DNA from: Dictyoglomus sp. NZ13-RE01
Lineage (GTDB): Bacteria > Dictyoglomota > Dictyoglomia > Dictyoglomales > Dictyoglomaceae
Length of the DNA stretch: 64,000 nucleotides
Assembly (NCBI GenBank): GCA_002878375.1
Contig: NIRF01000002.1
Span: forward strand, 132,626 to 196,625
Reading direction: 5' to 3'
The position numbers and the translations under genes were made by a program. The stretch's first letter is position 1. Every line of letters starts with the position of its first letter. This document shows, piece after piece, positions 22,410-31,328 of the stretch. The notes under the pieces were generated by a model. It had not been told where the DNA came from. It ran no database searches and saw only the letters and a list, made by a program, of their open reading frames with translations.

Positions 22410-22919
22410 TATTTCTCCTAAGATTGCCATCAATAGCAAGCGGAGAGGTATATTTCCAAAGTTTATATAGGATAAAAAGATTGAGATTAGAAATATTATA
22501 AAGCTTTTGAAATCCAATAGAGATGAAGAAACAATACTGTAGGTAGCAGATATAATTAAGGCAAAGGTCATAGGTCTCAAATTTTCTAATACCCTTTTAA
22601 ATTTATCACTATTTAATTTATGGAAAAAATAAGAAGAGGAAAAGACAAGGATAAAAGGAGCAAATACCGAAGCTAATGTGGCAATAGCAGAGCCTAAAAC
22701 ACCAGCCATTTTATATCCTATAAAGGTAGCAGAATTGATTGCAATAGGACCAGGAGTAATTTGTGATATAGCAAGTACGTCTATAAATTGGGTAGAAGTA
22801 AGCCATTTCTCTTGTATAGTAACAAAGTACCTTATAAGAGCAATAATTGCATATCCCCCACCAAAACCAAAAAGCCCAATTAAGAAGAATACTCTGATCA
22901 ATGCCCAGTATATACCCAT
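22389..22919 (-). CDS. Chromate transporter family half-protein (second CHR domain)
   Basis: This 176-residue membrane protein has a CHR domain: [15 protein letters not shown] near the start, then [23 protein letters not shown], and five or six hydrophobic segments. It is the partner of the following-listed gene; the two overlap by 22 bases. Short CHR proteins work as heteromeric pairs. The family includes chromate efflux proteins, but many members transport other or unknown anions. Confidence 0.85.
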   Translation of the reverse strand: MGIYWALIRVFFLIGLFGFGGGYAIIALIRYFVTIQEKWLTSTQFIDVLAISQITPGPIAINSATFIGYKMAGVLGSAIATLASVFAPFILVFSSSYFFHKLNSDKFKRVLENLRPMTFALIISATYSIVSSSLLDFKSFIIFLISIFLSYINFGNIPLRLLLMAILGEILYFLRF

Positions 22920-23428
22920 AATATAGAACCAATTAAAGCTAAAATAATTATATAAACAGGATTTAGTTTAAACAAAATTAATACCAAAGTAAATAGTATG
23001 GCAATTATTATCTTTATATAAGTAAATTTGTATTTTGATAATATCTCGTATATGCTGAAAACCATAAGACCAGCTATTGCAGGGCGAAGCCCATAAAAGA
23101 GCCCCTGCACAAATTTATTTTCCTCAAATCTGAGAAAAAAAATAGCAATAACAAGTATAGAGACAAAAGAAGGAAGGATCACAGCAGTTGCACTAACTAA
23201 TGCCCCTTTTAACCTCTTCAATCTATAACCGATTGCCACTGCAAAATTTAATGCAATAGGACCTGGAAATAACTGAGCCAATGTCAATGTTTCTAAAAAT
23301 TCATCCTGAGTAACCCATTTCCTTTTTTTAACAAACTCCTCCATAAAGAGAGGAATCATCACATACCCACCACCAAGAGTTAGCCAACCAATTTTCAAAA
23401 ATACCCAAAAAAGATCAATATAGCTCAT
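22898..23428 (-). CDS. Chromate transporter family half-protein (first CHR domain)
   Basis: Counting from the ATG at 23428, this protein has 176 residues with the CHR motifs LTLGGGYVMIPLFMEEFV and LAQLFPGPIALNFAVAIGYR. The upstream in-frame start at 23476 would overlap the dehydrogenase gene; an AAGGA site about 10 bases before 23428 supports the shorter form. Together with the neighbour (22 bases overlap) it rebuilds a two-domain ChrA-like carrier. Substrate not certain. Confidence 0.85.
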   Translation of the reverse strand: MSYIDLFWVFLKIGWLTLGGGYVMIPLFMEEFVKKRKWVTQDEFLETLTLAQLFPGPIALNFAVAIGYRLKRLKGALVSATAVILPSFVSILVIAIFFLRFEENKFVQGLFYGLRPAIAGLMVFSIYEILSKYKFTYIKIIIAILFTLVLILFKLNPVYIIILALIGSILWVYTGH

Positions 23429-23433
23429 AAAAA

Positions 23434-24399
23434 CTATATCCTTACTAATCTTTTTTCTTTTGAGGACTGATACCATGCATCTATAACCGTCATATCTTTA
23501 AGAGCCTCATATCCATCGGTTCTTGGACTCCTTTTATTTCTTATTGCATCTTCCATATCCTTTATCTCTAAAACATACTGATTTTCTCCATAAAAATTAA
23601 ATAAAGTAAAGTTATTCTCTCTTTTTAATATCACCTTTCCATCATACTCCTGGTATAAAGTATCTAAAACGTATAAAATTCCTTTATCTCCTTTAATTTC
23701 AAAAGATACAGATAAAGATGTGTCATAACTTGCATCCATAAGAACTATAACACCATCATCAAACCTTGCCACAGCTCCTGCATTCTGTTCAACCTCATAG
23801 CCAAAGTATTCATTAATACCTGCTATCTCAACTATTTTATTATTTGGTCGCCAAAAATGTAGAGTATTGATCACATGAACTCCAATATCCATTATAGCTC
23901 CACCCCCTGAAAGACTTAGGTCATACCTCCACTTATCCCTTTCAACATTCACAAAAGAATAGCTTGCCTTTATAATCCCGATCCTTCCTACAATACCTTC
24001 CTCTAAAAGCCTTTTAGCTCCAACATTGTATGGGTTAAATCTTCCCATGTTTGCAACCCCTAAAACAACCCCATTTTCCTCACATGCTCTAATCATCTCC
24101 ATAGCTTCCTTTGAATTTAAAGCAATAGGTTTTTCACAAAGTATGTGAATCTTTTTCTTAGCACAGGAGATAACTTGATCTTTATGCATACTATTAGGAG
24201 TTGCTATGTAAACAACATCCACATTCTCTAAATCCTCCACTTTTTCATAGATCTTTGCATTATACTTTTCTGCAAGATCCTTCACGTTTTCTGGGTGGGT
24301 TGTAACTATTGCAGTTAAAATTGCACCCTCTACCTGCTCTAAAGCAGGCAAAAACCTGTTTCTCGTTATTTTTCCTACCCCAACTACTCCCCATCTCAT
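23434..24399 (-). CDS. Gfo/Idh/MocA family oxidoreductase
   Basis: The 321-residue NAD(P)-dependent dehydrogenase has the dinucleotide fold WGVVGVGKITRNRFLPAL, the EKPIAL motif containing the family's catalytic lysine, and GGGAIMDIGVHVINTLHFW with the active-site D and H. Such enzymes oxidise or reduce cyclic polyols and sugar derivatives. It lies 13 bases from the AEC transporter gene in the same direction. Substrate unknown. Confidence 0.88.
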   Translation of the reverse strand: MRWGVVGVGKITRNRFLPALEQVEGAILTAIVTTHPENVKDLAEKYNAKIYEKVEDLENVDVVYIATPNSMHKDQVISCAKKKIHILCEKPIALNSKEAMEMIRACEENGVVLGVANMGRFNPYNVGAKRLLEEGIVGRIGIIKASYSFVNVERDKWRYDLSLSGGGAIMDIGVHVINTLHFWRPNNKIVEIAGINEYFGYEVEQNAGAVARFDDGVIVLMDASYDTSLSVSFEIKGDKGILYVLDTLYQEYDGKVILKRENNFTLFNFYGENQYVLEIKDMEDAIRNKRSPRTDGYEALKDMTVIDAWYQSSKEKRLVRI

Positions 24400-24412
24400 A
24401 ACTTTCCCCTCC

Positions 24413-25342
24413 TTATATAAAAATCATCTGATAAATCAAAATCAGAACAATACTAATAACTGTTGAAAGCGATATATTATTAAAAAGAAATTTCTGCTCA
24501 TTCTCATCCTTGACATACAAAGGAACTACATAGGGAGGTGGCAAAAGAAACATGATGAATACTGCATGAGTAAAGAGTTTATCTAATCCTAATTTACTAA
24601 CAACTATGTATTTATTAAAAAGCATTGCAAAAATTACCATAAAAACATATCTTATAAAAACATATTTAGAGGAACTAAAATCAATATTTTTAAAATTCAG
24701 CTCATAGCCAATAATTATCCCAATCAAAGGAGCCGTTAATCCTCCAAGCATTTCCAAAACCTTAACAATAGATTCCCATAAAAAGTTTCCAGTAAAGACC
24801 TTTAAAAGACCCGTTTTATTAATAATAATGCCTAACAATATAGCCCAAATAACAGGAACTTTTAAAAAATAGTTAAAACTGTTTAATATGCTTGATTTCT
24901 TCTCCTCACTATACCTTAAAAGTAAAGTAACCATCACTAAAAAGACAAACATTACCTGTCCCAAATCTACAATAGCAAATTTTGCAATATTTTCCTTTCC
25001 AAAAAGGAAAGTGTATAAAGAATAACCCAACATTCCAGCCTCAAACCCACTCATAAGAAATGGAAAATAGAAGTATTTTATTTTAAAAAGCCCTCTTAAT
25101 AAAAAACCTAAAAGTAATGCCAATAAACAAACAAGAAACATTGCCAAAACAATTAACATATATCTTGTTTCAAAATTTGTCCTTAAAAAGGCTAAAAAGA
25201 GCAATGAGGGTAAGAACAGGTTAACAATTAAAGATTTTATATCCTTAATAGTATCTTCTTTAACAAACTTTCTAACCTTGAGGGTATAACCTACTATGAA
25301 AAGAATTAATATAGGCAAAAAATTAACCAACGAGACCAACAT
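24413..25342 (-). CDS. AEC-family transporter (auxin efflux carrier type)
   Basis: The 309-residue protein has about ten hydrophobic segments arranged as five plus five, with VNLFLPSLLFLAFLRT in the first half, GGLTAPLIGIIIGYEL in the second, and the polar break between the halves typical of AEC (MleP/YfdV-type) carriers. Family members move malate, malonate and other carboxylates across the cytoplasmic membrane. It is upstream of the Gfo/Idh/MocA gene in the same operon. Confidence 0.82.
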   Translation of the reverse strand: MLVSLVNFLPILILFIVGYTLKVRKFVKEDTIKDIKSLIVNLFLPSLLFLAFLRTNFETRYMLIVLAMFLVCLLALLLGFLLRGLFKIKYFYFPFLMSGFEAGMLGYSLYTFLFGKENIAKFAIVDLGQVMFVFLVMVTLLLRYSEEKKSSILNSFNYFLKVPVIWAILLGIIINKTGLLKVFTGNFLWESIVKVLEMLGGLTAPLIGIIIGYELNFKNIDFSSSKYVFIRYVFMVIFAMLFNKYIVVSKLGLDKLFTHAVFIMFLLPPPYVVPLYVKDENEQKFLFNNISLSTVISIVLILIYQMIFI

Positions 25343-25419
25343 ATTTTTTCTCCCCTTATTTTTTATAGATACTGAATTTTAACCCCATAATAAATCTTAT
25401 GTCAACATAAAGGAAAAAT

Positions 25420-25449
25420 TTGCAAAAAGGGTAAAAAATTTGGTATAAT
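25420..25449 (+). promoter_or_regulatory. Promoter of the TetR-SDR operon
   Basis: TTGCAA (25420-25425), an 18-base spacer and TATAAT (25444-25449) lie directly before the TetR-type palindrome. Confidence 0.6.
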
Positions 25450-25450
25450 T

Positions 25451-25468
25451 ATACCGACCAGTCGGTAT
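25451..25468. promoter_or_regulatory. TetR-type operator palindrome
   Basis: ATACCGACCAGTCGGTAT has perfect 8-bp arms around CA, extended by one matching T/A pair outside. It starts one base after the -10 box and ends 16 bases before the TetR start codon, so the repressor bound here would block its own promoter. The ACCGACCNGTCGGT form is typical of TetR/AcrR operators. Confidence 0.75.
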
Positions 25469-25484
25469 ATGAGGTGAAATAAAA

Positions 25485-26066
25485 ATGAGTAACACAAAAG
25501 AAAAAATTTTAAAATGTGCAGAAAGACTCTTTTCCTTAAACGGTTATGATGCAACAAGTGTGCAAGATATTTGCAAGGAAGTAGGTATAAGTAAAGGAGC
25601 CTTTTTTCATTATTTCCCCACTAAAGAATCCCTTTTTTTAGAAGTTCTTGATTTTTGGTTATCAGAACTTTATGAGAAACTTGAGGAAAAAAGAAAAGAA
25701 GAAAAAGAAGTTTTTCAAAGCATAATAAAGATGGGAGAAATTTTCAAGGATATATTTTCACAATCAGAGCAGAAGCTATTTTTATTTTTGGAATTTCTAA
25801 GAAGAAGCACAAAGGATGAAAGAATAATTAATGGTTTAAGAAACTACTATAGAAGGTATAAAGAATACTTTTCAAGCTTAATTGAGGAAGGAATTAATGA
25901 AGGAAGTATAAAAAAAATAGATCCAGATCTTCTCTCAAGAACCTTAATTTCCTTTGCTATTGGAACAATATTACAAGAGATCTTCTCCCCTGATGAGGAC
26001 TGGGAAAAATTAAGCTTGGAGGGAATGAAATTGATTCTTTCAAGTATAAAAAAGGAGGTTGATTAG
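25485..26066 (+). CDS. TetR/AcrR-family repressor
   Basis: The 193-residue protein has the TetR helix-turn-helix at the N-terminus (KEKILKCAERLFSLNGYDAT, then VQDICKEVGISKGAFFHYF) and an all-helical ligand domain. It is followed after 2 bases by an SDR-type gene, and its promoter holds a palindromic operator, so it most likely represses itself and the dehydrogenase gene. The inducer is not known. Confidence 0.9.
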   Translation: MSNTKEKILKCAERLFSLNGYDATSVQDICKEVGISKGAFFHYFPTKESLFLEVLDFWLSELYEKLEEKRKEEKEVFQSIIKMGEIFKDIFSQSEQKLFLFLEFLRRSTKDERIINGLRNYYRRYKEYFSSLIEEGINEGSIKKIDPDLLSRTLISFAIGTILQEIFSPDEDWEKLSLEGMKLILSSIKKEVD

Positions 26067-26068
26067 TT

Positions 26069-27097
26069 ATGAAGGTTCTGATAACAGGAGCCTTTGGAAA
26101 CATTGGAAGAAGTGCCATTGAAGAGATAATAAATCAGGGAGATGAGGTAAGATGCTTTGATATTAAAAATAAAAAGAATGAGAAAATATATAAAAGCTTA
26201 AAAAGGCTATATGATGGGAAAATAGAAGTCTATTGGGGAGATATAACAGATAAAGATAAGATAAAAGAAGCATTAAAAGGTATTGATGTTGTTGTACATC
26301 TTGCCTTCATCATTCCAAAACTTTCATCTACAGGAATAGAGTCTGAAAAGGCACCAGATATATCTTATAAAATAAATGTGGAAGGAACAAAAAATCTTGT
26401 TTCTGCAATGCAAGAACTTTCATCACCAAAGAAAATTATATTTACTTCTTCTGTTCACATTTATGGTTTAACACAACACTTAGAACCCCCTCTTACTGTA
26501 GAGACTCCCCCATCTCCCATAGAGCATTACTCACAGCATAAAATAAAATGTGAGGAAATAATTAAAAATTCTGGTTTGGATTATTGTATATACAGATTGT
26601 CAGCCTCTTTTCCAATAAATTTAAAGCTTGACATGGAAATGTTTGAAATATCTTTAAAAAACAGAATGGAATATGTACACACAAGAGATGTAGGACTTGC
26701 TATTGCAAAAGGAGTAAGAAGTGACAAAATTTGGGGGAAGATACTGCTAATTGGTGGCGGTCCAAGATGCCACTATTACTATGGCGAAATGGTCGAGAAA
26801 ATTCTTGAAGGAATGGGGATTGGTATGCTTCCTGAAGAGGCTTTTTCTAATAAGCCATTCCCTACAGATTGGATGGATACAAGAGAAAGTCAAGAATTAT
26901 TAGATTATCAAAGAAGAACTATAGAAGATTATGTAGAAGATCTTAAAAAAGCCTTAGGTTATAAAATATTCTTTATTAAGCTATTCAGTCCTGTTATCAG
27001 GTATGTACTCCTTAGAAAATCTCCATATTATAAAAGAAGATACATACCTATAAAAGAACTATTTAAAGTTTATAGAAAAGGGCTAAAACTAAATTAA
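26069..27097 (+). CDS. NAD-dependent epimerase/dehydratase (extended SDR)
   Basis: The 342-residue protein has the nucleotide-binding TGAFGNIGRSA, an acidic residue at FDIKN for NAD, the catalytic serine region TSSVHIYG and the YxxxK motif in HYSQHKIKCEEI. The last ~60 residues, basic and partly hydrophobic, are unusual for a plain epimerase and may contact the membrane. It is co-transcribed with the TetR gene. Substrate unknown: nucleotide sugar, sterol-like or quinone-type substrates are all possible. Confidence 0.83.
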   Translation: MKVLITGAFGNIGRSAIEEIINQGDEVRCFDIKNKKNEKIYKSLKRLYDGKIEVYWGDITDKDKIKEALKGIDVVVHLAFIIPKLSSTGIESEKAPDISYKINVEGTKNLVSAMQELSSPKKIIFTSSVHIYGLTQHLEPPLTVETPPSPIEHYSQHKIKCEEIIKNSGLDYCIYRLSASFPINLKLDMEMFEISLKNRMEYVHTRDVGLAIAKGVRSDKIWGKILLIGGGPRCHYYYGEMVEKILEGMGIGMLPEEAFSNKPFPTDWMDTRESQELLDYQRRTIEDYVEDLKKALGYKIFFIKLFSPVIRYVLLRKSPYYKRRYIPIKELFKVYRKGLKLN

Positions 27098-27142
27098 TCT
27101 ATATGTTATAATAATAAAAAATAGTCTGATTAAGGTAACAAA

Positions 27143-27871
27143 ATGCCATTAAAATACATATTTCTTGATGCGGGAGGAACAATAATATATCCCAATGTAG
27201 ATCTTATTTGTGAATTTGCCAACAAATATGGGTATAACCTATCCCCTCAAGATATCTTAAAATCCTTCTATGAAACTATTTTTTACTATGATAATCTCTT
27301 TAGAAAAGATGGGGTAAAAGATAGCTCTGTATTTATTCATCTAATTCCCCTATTACTAAATAGGCTTGGAATAGATATAGAATTAGGCGTAAATATTCGA
27401 AAAAAGATGAGGGAAAAAGAAAATAATTTAATTTGGACTTATACTACATCAGAGGTCATCGAAGGGCTAAAACTATTAAAAGAAAATGGATTTAAACTTT
27501 CTGTTATTTCCAACTCCGATGGAACAGTAGAAGAACAAATTAAAAAGGCTGGATTAAGAAAATACTTTGAAAAAGTATATGACTCTGGAATAATTGGAAT
27601 TGAGAAGCCAGATCCAAGAATATTTATATACGCTCTCAACGACCTAAACCTTAAACCTTCAGAAGTCATCTATGTAGGGGACATTATGATGATTGACGTT
27701 TTAGGAGCCAACAGAGCAAAGATTGGAGCTATTCATTTGGATCCTCTTAATTTATATCAATCCTTCCCAGGAATGCACCTAAAAAGCATTTATGAATTTT
27801 CACAAACAATATTGAATGATAAAATCTTAGAAGAAAATAAACTTTATCCTTATATGGAAAGGGAGGGGTAA
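27143..27871 (+). CDS. HAD-superfamily hydrolase (subfamily IA)
   Basis: The 242-residue protein has motif I as FLDAGGTII (nucleophile D9; the usual second Asp is Gly, as in the DAGGT subgroup), motif II SNSDGT, motif III lysine in EKPDPRIF and motif IV VGDIMMIDVLGA. A helical cap lies between motifs I and II. It probably dephosphorylates a small metabolite or nucleotide. The next gene begins 3 bases downstream. Confidence 0.85.
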   Translation: MPLKYIFLDAGGTIIYPNVDLICEFANKYGYNLSPQDILKSFYETIFYYDNLFRKDGVKDSSVFIHLIPLLLNRLGIDIELGVNIRKKMREKENNLIWTYTTSEVIEGLKLLKENGFKLSVISNSDGTVEEQIKKAGLRKYFEKVYDSGIIGIEKPDPRIFIYALNDLNLKPSEVIYVGDIMMIDVLGANRAKIGAIHLDPLNLYQSFPGMHLKSIYEFSQTILNDKILEENKLYPYMEREG

Positions 27872-27873
27872 AT

Positions 27874-28536
27874 TTGGAATCAAAGGGATGGAATTGGGAA
27901 AAAATAAAAGATGAAAGATGGGACATACCATCAGAGGATGTTTACTATTTGGCTCATAGATGGAAAGAACAAGGCAAATTAAAATTTTTGGACTTAGGAT
28001 GTGGAGTAGGAAGACATGCTCTATTCTTTCTAAAACAAGGATTTAAGGTGTATGCTTTTGATATTTCTGAGAGTGGTTTAAACATATTAAGAGAAAAAGC
28101 TGAGAGAGAAAATTTAGATATGAACATTGATCTGGGAGATATGCTCTTTCTTCCATATCCTTCTGACTTTTTTGATTCCATACTTGCCTATCATGTAATT
28201 TATCATACAAACAAAAAAGGAATCAAAAAAGTTATATCAGAGATATGGAGAGTACTAGGAGAAAACAGTGAAGTTTATTTAACCTTTAATTCAAAAGAAA
28301 GTCCCAGTTTTAAAAATCCAAAACATAAAAGAATAGATGAAAACACTTTAATAAAGATGAATGATGAAGAAGAAGGGATTCTCCACTACTATGTGGACGA
28401 GAACGAAGTGTTTGACCTTCTTAGAAAATTCAAAATTATAAAAATGAGATACATTAAGGAGATAATCCCTTCTTCCGGCTTTAAATACCACGTCTTAGCT
28501 CAAAAAGTACAGACGAGATTCATAGAGGAAGATTGA
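27874..28536 (+). CDS. Class I SAM-dependent methyltransferase
   Basis: The 220-residue protein has the SAM-binding motif FLDLGCGVGRHALFFLKQG, an acidic residue at AFDIS for ribose binding, and LPYPSDFFDSILAYHVIYH. Translation begins at TTG (27874) behind GGGAGGGG, 3 bases after the HAD stop, so the two genes are coupled. The acceptor is unknown. It converges with a Gfo/Idh/MocA gene, overlapping 17 bases. Confidence 0.85.
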   Translation: MESKGWNWEKIKDERWDIPSEDVYYLAHRWKEQGKLKFLDLGCGVGRHALFFLKQGFKVYAFDISESGLNILREKAERENLDMNIDLGDMLFLPYPSDFFDSILAYHVIYHTNKKGIKKVISEIWRVLGENSEVYLTFNSKESPSFKNPKHKRIDENTLIKMNDEEEGILHYYVDENEVFDLLRKFKIIKMRYIKEIIPSSGFKYHVLAQKVQTRFIEED

Positions 28537-29503
28537 CTACCTTTTTTCTTTCATAGGAAAGATAGGCCCCAATAGCAACTTCCATAGCTTTATAACCATC
28601 ATATCCTGTTACCATAGGGTACTTCTTTTCTTTTATGCTATTTATGAAATGTTCTATTAAACCATAATCCATATTACTTCCCCAATTTTCATAGGTTATT
28701 CTGTTTCCAACATCGTTATAAAAAACAATATTTTGTGAAAAAACATCTAATGAAATAACTCCTTTGGTTCCAACTATTTCCATTATTACATCTCCCCATG
28801 TGGGAAAAACCTTTGGTCTTGACCAAGATGGATCTAAAGACACAAAACTCCCATTCTCCAATGTTAAAAGAAGTATACCACAATCATCAATTCCAAGTCC
28901 TGGATAAATTCTGGTATCTATTTCTGCATAAACACTTTGAAATTCTTTCCCTGTATACCATCTAATAAGATCAACTACATGAACTGTATGATCCATTATT
29001 GCCCCGCCACCTGCCTCATCTTTATTTATGAACCATCCACCAGGCATTTTACCATGATTACTTGCCCTAATTCCTATAATTTCCCCTATTGTGCCATTAT
29101 CAATTATTTCCTTTACTCTTGAAGCAGGAGGAGCAAATCTAACAGGAAAGGCTGTCATTAAAAAAATATTATTCTTTTCAGCACTTTGAAGCATTTTCTT
29201 TCCATCCTCAATTGAGATGGAAAGCGGCTTTTCACAAAGAACATGCACGCCATTTTCACTTGCCTTTATTGTTAGAGGAGCATGGTTTTTATTTGAGGAG
29301 CAAATTATAACTCCATCAATATTCTTCAATAGATCTTCATAATTTTCATAAAAAGTTGTACCATAATTCTTTGCAATATTAAAACCTCTTTCTTTATCTT
29401 CGTCATAAATACCAACTAATTTGGCATCCGGATTCTTTAACACACAATTTATATAACTATAAGCATGCATATGGGCAGAACTTGCCATTCCTATCCTAAC
29501 CAT
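28520..29503 (-). CDS. Gfo/Idh/MocA family oxidoreductase
   Basis: The 327-residue protein has a Rossmann start (VRIGMASSAHMHAYSY), the EKPLSI motif with the conserved lysine and GGGAIMDHTVHVVDLIRWYTG with the active-site D and H. The glycine-poor dinucleotide loop (GMASSAHMH) differs from the classical GxGxxG of its neighbour. It overlaps the next dehydrogenase gene by 8 bases, so the two act in one pathway, probably of an inositol- or sugar-type compound. Confidence 0.87.
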   Translation of the reverse strand: MVRIGMASSAHMHAYSYINCVLKNPDAKLVGIYDEDKERGFNIAKNYGTTFYENYEDLLKNIDGVIICSSNKNHAPLTIKASENGVHVLCEKPLSISIEDGKKMLQSAEKNNIFLMTAFPVRFAPPASRVKEIIDNGTIGEIIGIRASNHGKMPGGWFINKDEAGGGAIMDHTVHVVDLIRWYTGKEFQSVYAEIDTRIYPGLGIDDCGILLLTLENGSFVSLDPSWSRPKVFPTWGDVIMEIVGTKGVISLDVFSQNIVFYNDVGNRITYENWGSNMDYGLIEHFINSIKEKKYPMVTGYDGYKAMEVAIGAYLSYERKKVVNLPL

Positions 29504-30488
29504 ATTTTTTACCCCCTTTCAAGGAAATAACTTTTTCTTTCTCTATGGACTCAATAGCTTTTATGGATATCTCCATTGCTTTATACGCATCAAAAACATT
29601 AACGATAGGTTCTCTATTATTAACAATGCAGTCAACAAAATGAGCAATCTCTTTTGTATATGGATCTTCACGTAATGGACTCTCTGGATAGGCTACCTTA
29701 CCTTCCTTTTCCTCAAGAAACTTTAAGCTTAGCTGAATAGGATTACTCTTTCTACTATCAAATTCCAACATACCCTTTTCCCCTGTAATTTCATATCCCA
29801 TAAAAAATCCGGTAGGGTGAGACCAACTACCCTCAACATGAGTAATCACTCCTGATTCATGTCTTAAAACACATAAAAAATAATCTATATTTTTCTGTCC
29901 TCTTGGTGATGAACCTTTTGCATAAATTCTTTCAACATCTCCAAAAGTCCATCTTGCAAAATCAAAATCATGAATAACTAAATCTAAAGGAACTCCTCCG
30001 CTCATTTCAAAATTAGCATACCAATTTCTTCTACCTATTGGGAAAGGGCCACATCTTCTTAAGTTTGCCACTCCTACCTTACCTAAAGTCCCATTCATAA
30101 TTAAAGAGTTTGCCATCTCATATTGTGGGAAAAATCTTAAAACATGTCCAACAAAAAATTTTCTATCTGTTTTTTCCAAAGCATTTAAGATCTCTTCACC
30201 TTCTCTAAGAGTTCTTGCCAACGGTTTTTCACATATTACATGTTTTCCTTCTCTTAAAGAAAAAATACTTAAATCTTTGTGATAAGGAGTAGGATAACAT
30301 ATATCAACCAAATCCACATTTTTATCTCTAATGAGTTCTAAAGGGTCTCTATATATTTTTATATCGGGGAAATTCAAGGATTCTGTTTCTTCACATATCG
30401 CAACCACTTGGGTTTCTGGAATACTTTTATAAGCATTGAAATGGACTCTCCCCATGGTTCCAAACCCTATAATGCCAACTCTAAGCAT
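29496..30488 (-). CDS. Gfo/Idh/MocA family oxidoreductase
   Basis: The 330-residue protein has GIIGFGTMGRVHFNAY (NAD-binding), EKPLARTL (catalytic lysine) and GGVPLDLVIHDFDFARWTFG (active-site D and H). First gene of a two-dehydrogenase operon, behind its own promoter. Such pairs often carry out oxidation and re-reduction of a polyol or keto-sugar. Substrate not determined. Confidence 0.88.
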   Translation of the reverse strand: MLRVGIIGFGTMGRVHFNAYKSIPETQVVAICEETESLNFPDIKIYRDPLELIRDKNVDLVDICYPTPYHKDLSIFSLREGKHVICEKPLARTLREGEEILNALEKTDRKFFVGHVLRFFPQYEMANSLIMNGTLGKVGVANLRRCGPFPIGRRNWYANFEMSGGVPLDLVIHDFDFARWTFGDVERIYAKGSSPRGQKNIDYFLCVLRHESGVITHVEGSWSHPTGFFMGYEITGEKGMLEFDSRKSNPIQLSLKFLEEKEGKVAYPESPLREDPYTKEIAHFVDCIVNNREPIVNVFDAYKAMEISIKAIESIEKEKVISLKGGKKYG

Positions 30489-30523
30489 TATGTCACCTCC
30501 GGGTTAGTTAACTATCTTGACTA

Positions 30524-30553
30524 ATTATACAACATTACTTCCTATTATGCCAA
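30524..30553 (-). promoter_or_regulatory. Promoter of the paired dehydrogenase operon
   Basis: Minus strand TTGGCA (30553-30548), an 18-base spacer and TATAAT (30529-30524). A 10-bp palindrome TAGTTAACTA (30505-30514) lies between it and the ribosome site and is a candidate operator. Confidence 0.6.
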
Positions 30554-30611
30554 TAAAAACAAATCTAATATGGGATAAAAAGGATTATAACTGAGTGCAT
30601 AAAAAGTATCA

Positions 30612-30624
30612 CCCCCCTCCCCCC
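30612..30624 (-). other. G6-A-G6 tract after the DOMON gene
   Basis: On the minus (mRNA) strand GGGGGGAGGGGGG begins 3 bases after the stop of the DOMON gene. It stands out in an AT-rich background and is not a normal hairpin terminator. It may form a G-rich structure or pair with pyrimidine tracts. Confidence 0.4.
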
Positions 30625-30627
30625 TTC

Positions 30628-31176
30628 TTAGTACTTAAGTTCTCCATAACCAGCCTTAAAATGTTTGGTAGATAAATCATCAGATGGTCCAAGAGCCCAT
30701 ACAATCTTTAAAGTACCAGTCTTTGGGAACTCTTTATCATACTTATCTCCAGTTACTAACTTTCTTCTAAACTCTATTGTAGTGTAATTTCCGGACTCAA
30801 CTCCTGCATACTCTAAAATGTCATCTTTTCCACCTAACTTCACATCTGGAACATGATCTACATGTTTTGCAGGTGCCCAATAATCTACTACCTTTACTTC
30901 TTTATCCTTAACATAACCTAAAATATAATCTGCCTCTCCTGCCTTAACACCAGGATTTATTCCAAGAGCTATCCAACCTTTTGTCAAAGCAGTAATGAGA
31001 ATGTAAACCCCATCATCAATAATGCTCCAAAATATTTTATACTCTCCATTTGAAAATGAAGCATAATTTTTGTACTCATTAGGAGAAAGTATGCCATCAA
31101 TCTTAGGTTTTGACTGTCCAAAAGAAAATCCAATTAGAGATATCCCTACTAATAAGAGAATTAATAGTTTTTTCAT
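30628..31176 (-). CDS. Secreted DOMON-domain protein
   Basis: The 182-residue protein begins with a clear signal peptide (KKLLILLLVGISLIGFSFG) and then a DOMON-type beta-sandwich: a DGILSPNEY start, WIALGINPGVKAGEADYILGYV (the heme/sugar-binding DOMON core) and WALGPSDDLSTKHF near the end. DOMON domains bind heme or carbohydrate outside the cell. Methionine and histidine heme ligands are not evident, so a sugar or other ligand is possible. The ATG at 31176 sits 8 bases after AAGGAGGT; the upstream in-frame start at 31209 precedes the ribosome site. Confidence 0.72.
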   Translation of the reverse strand: MKKLLILLLVGISLIGFSFGQSKPKIDGILSPNEYKNYASFSNGEYKIFWSIIDDGVYILITALTKGWIALGINPGVKAGEADYILGYVKDKEVKVVDYWAPAKHVDHVPDVKLGGKDDILEYAGVESGNYTTIEFRRKLVTGDKYDKEFPKTGTLKIVWALGPSDDLSTKHFKAGYGELKY

Positions 31177-31328
31177 CTTTTCAAACCTCCTTTTTAAAAT
31201 TATTTTCAATTCAAATTATACCAAAAAGGTATAAATTTTGTATTAAATTTTTTTAAAAGTAGAGGGACAGAATTTGACACCCTCAAAGGTTACAATAATC
31301 TTAGAAAGAAAAAGAAAGGAGTGATTAC

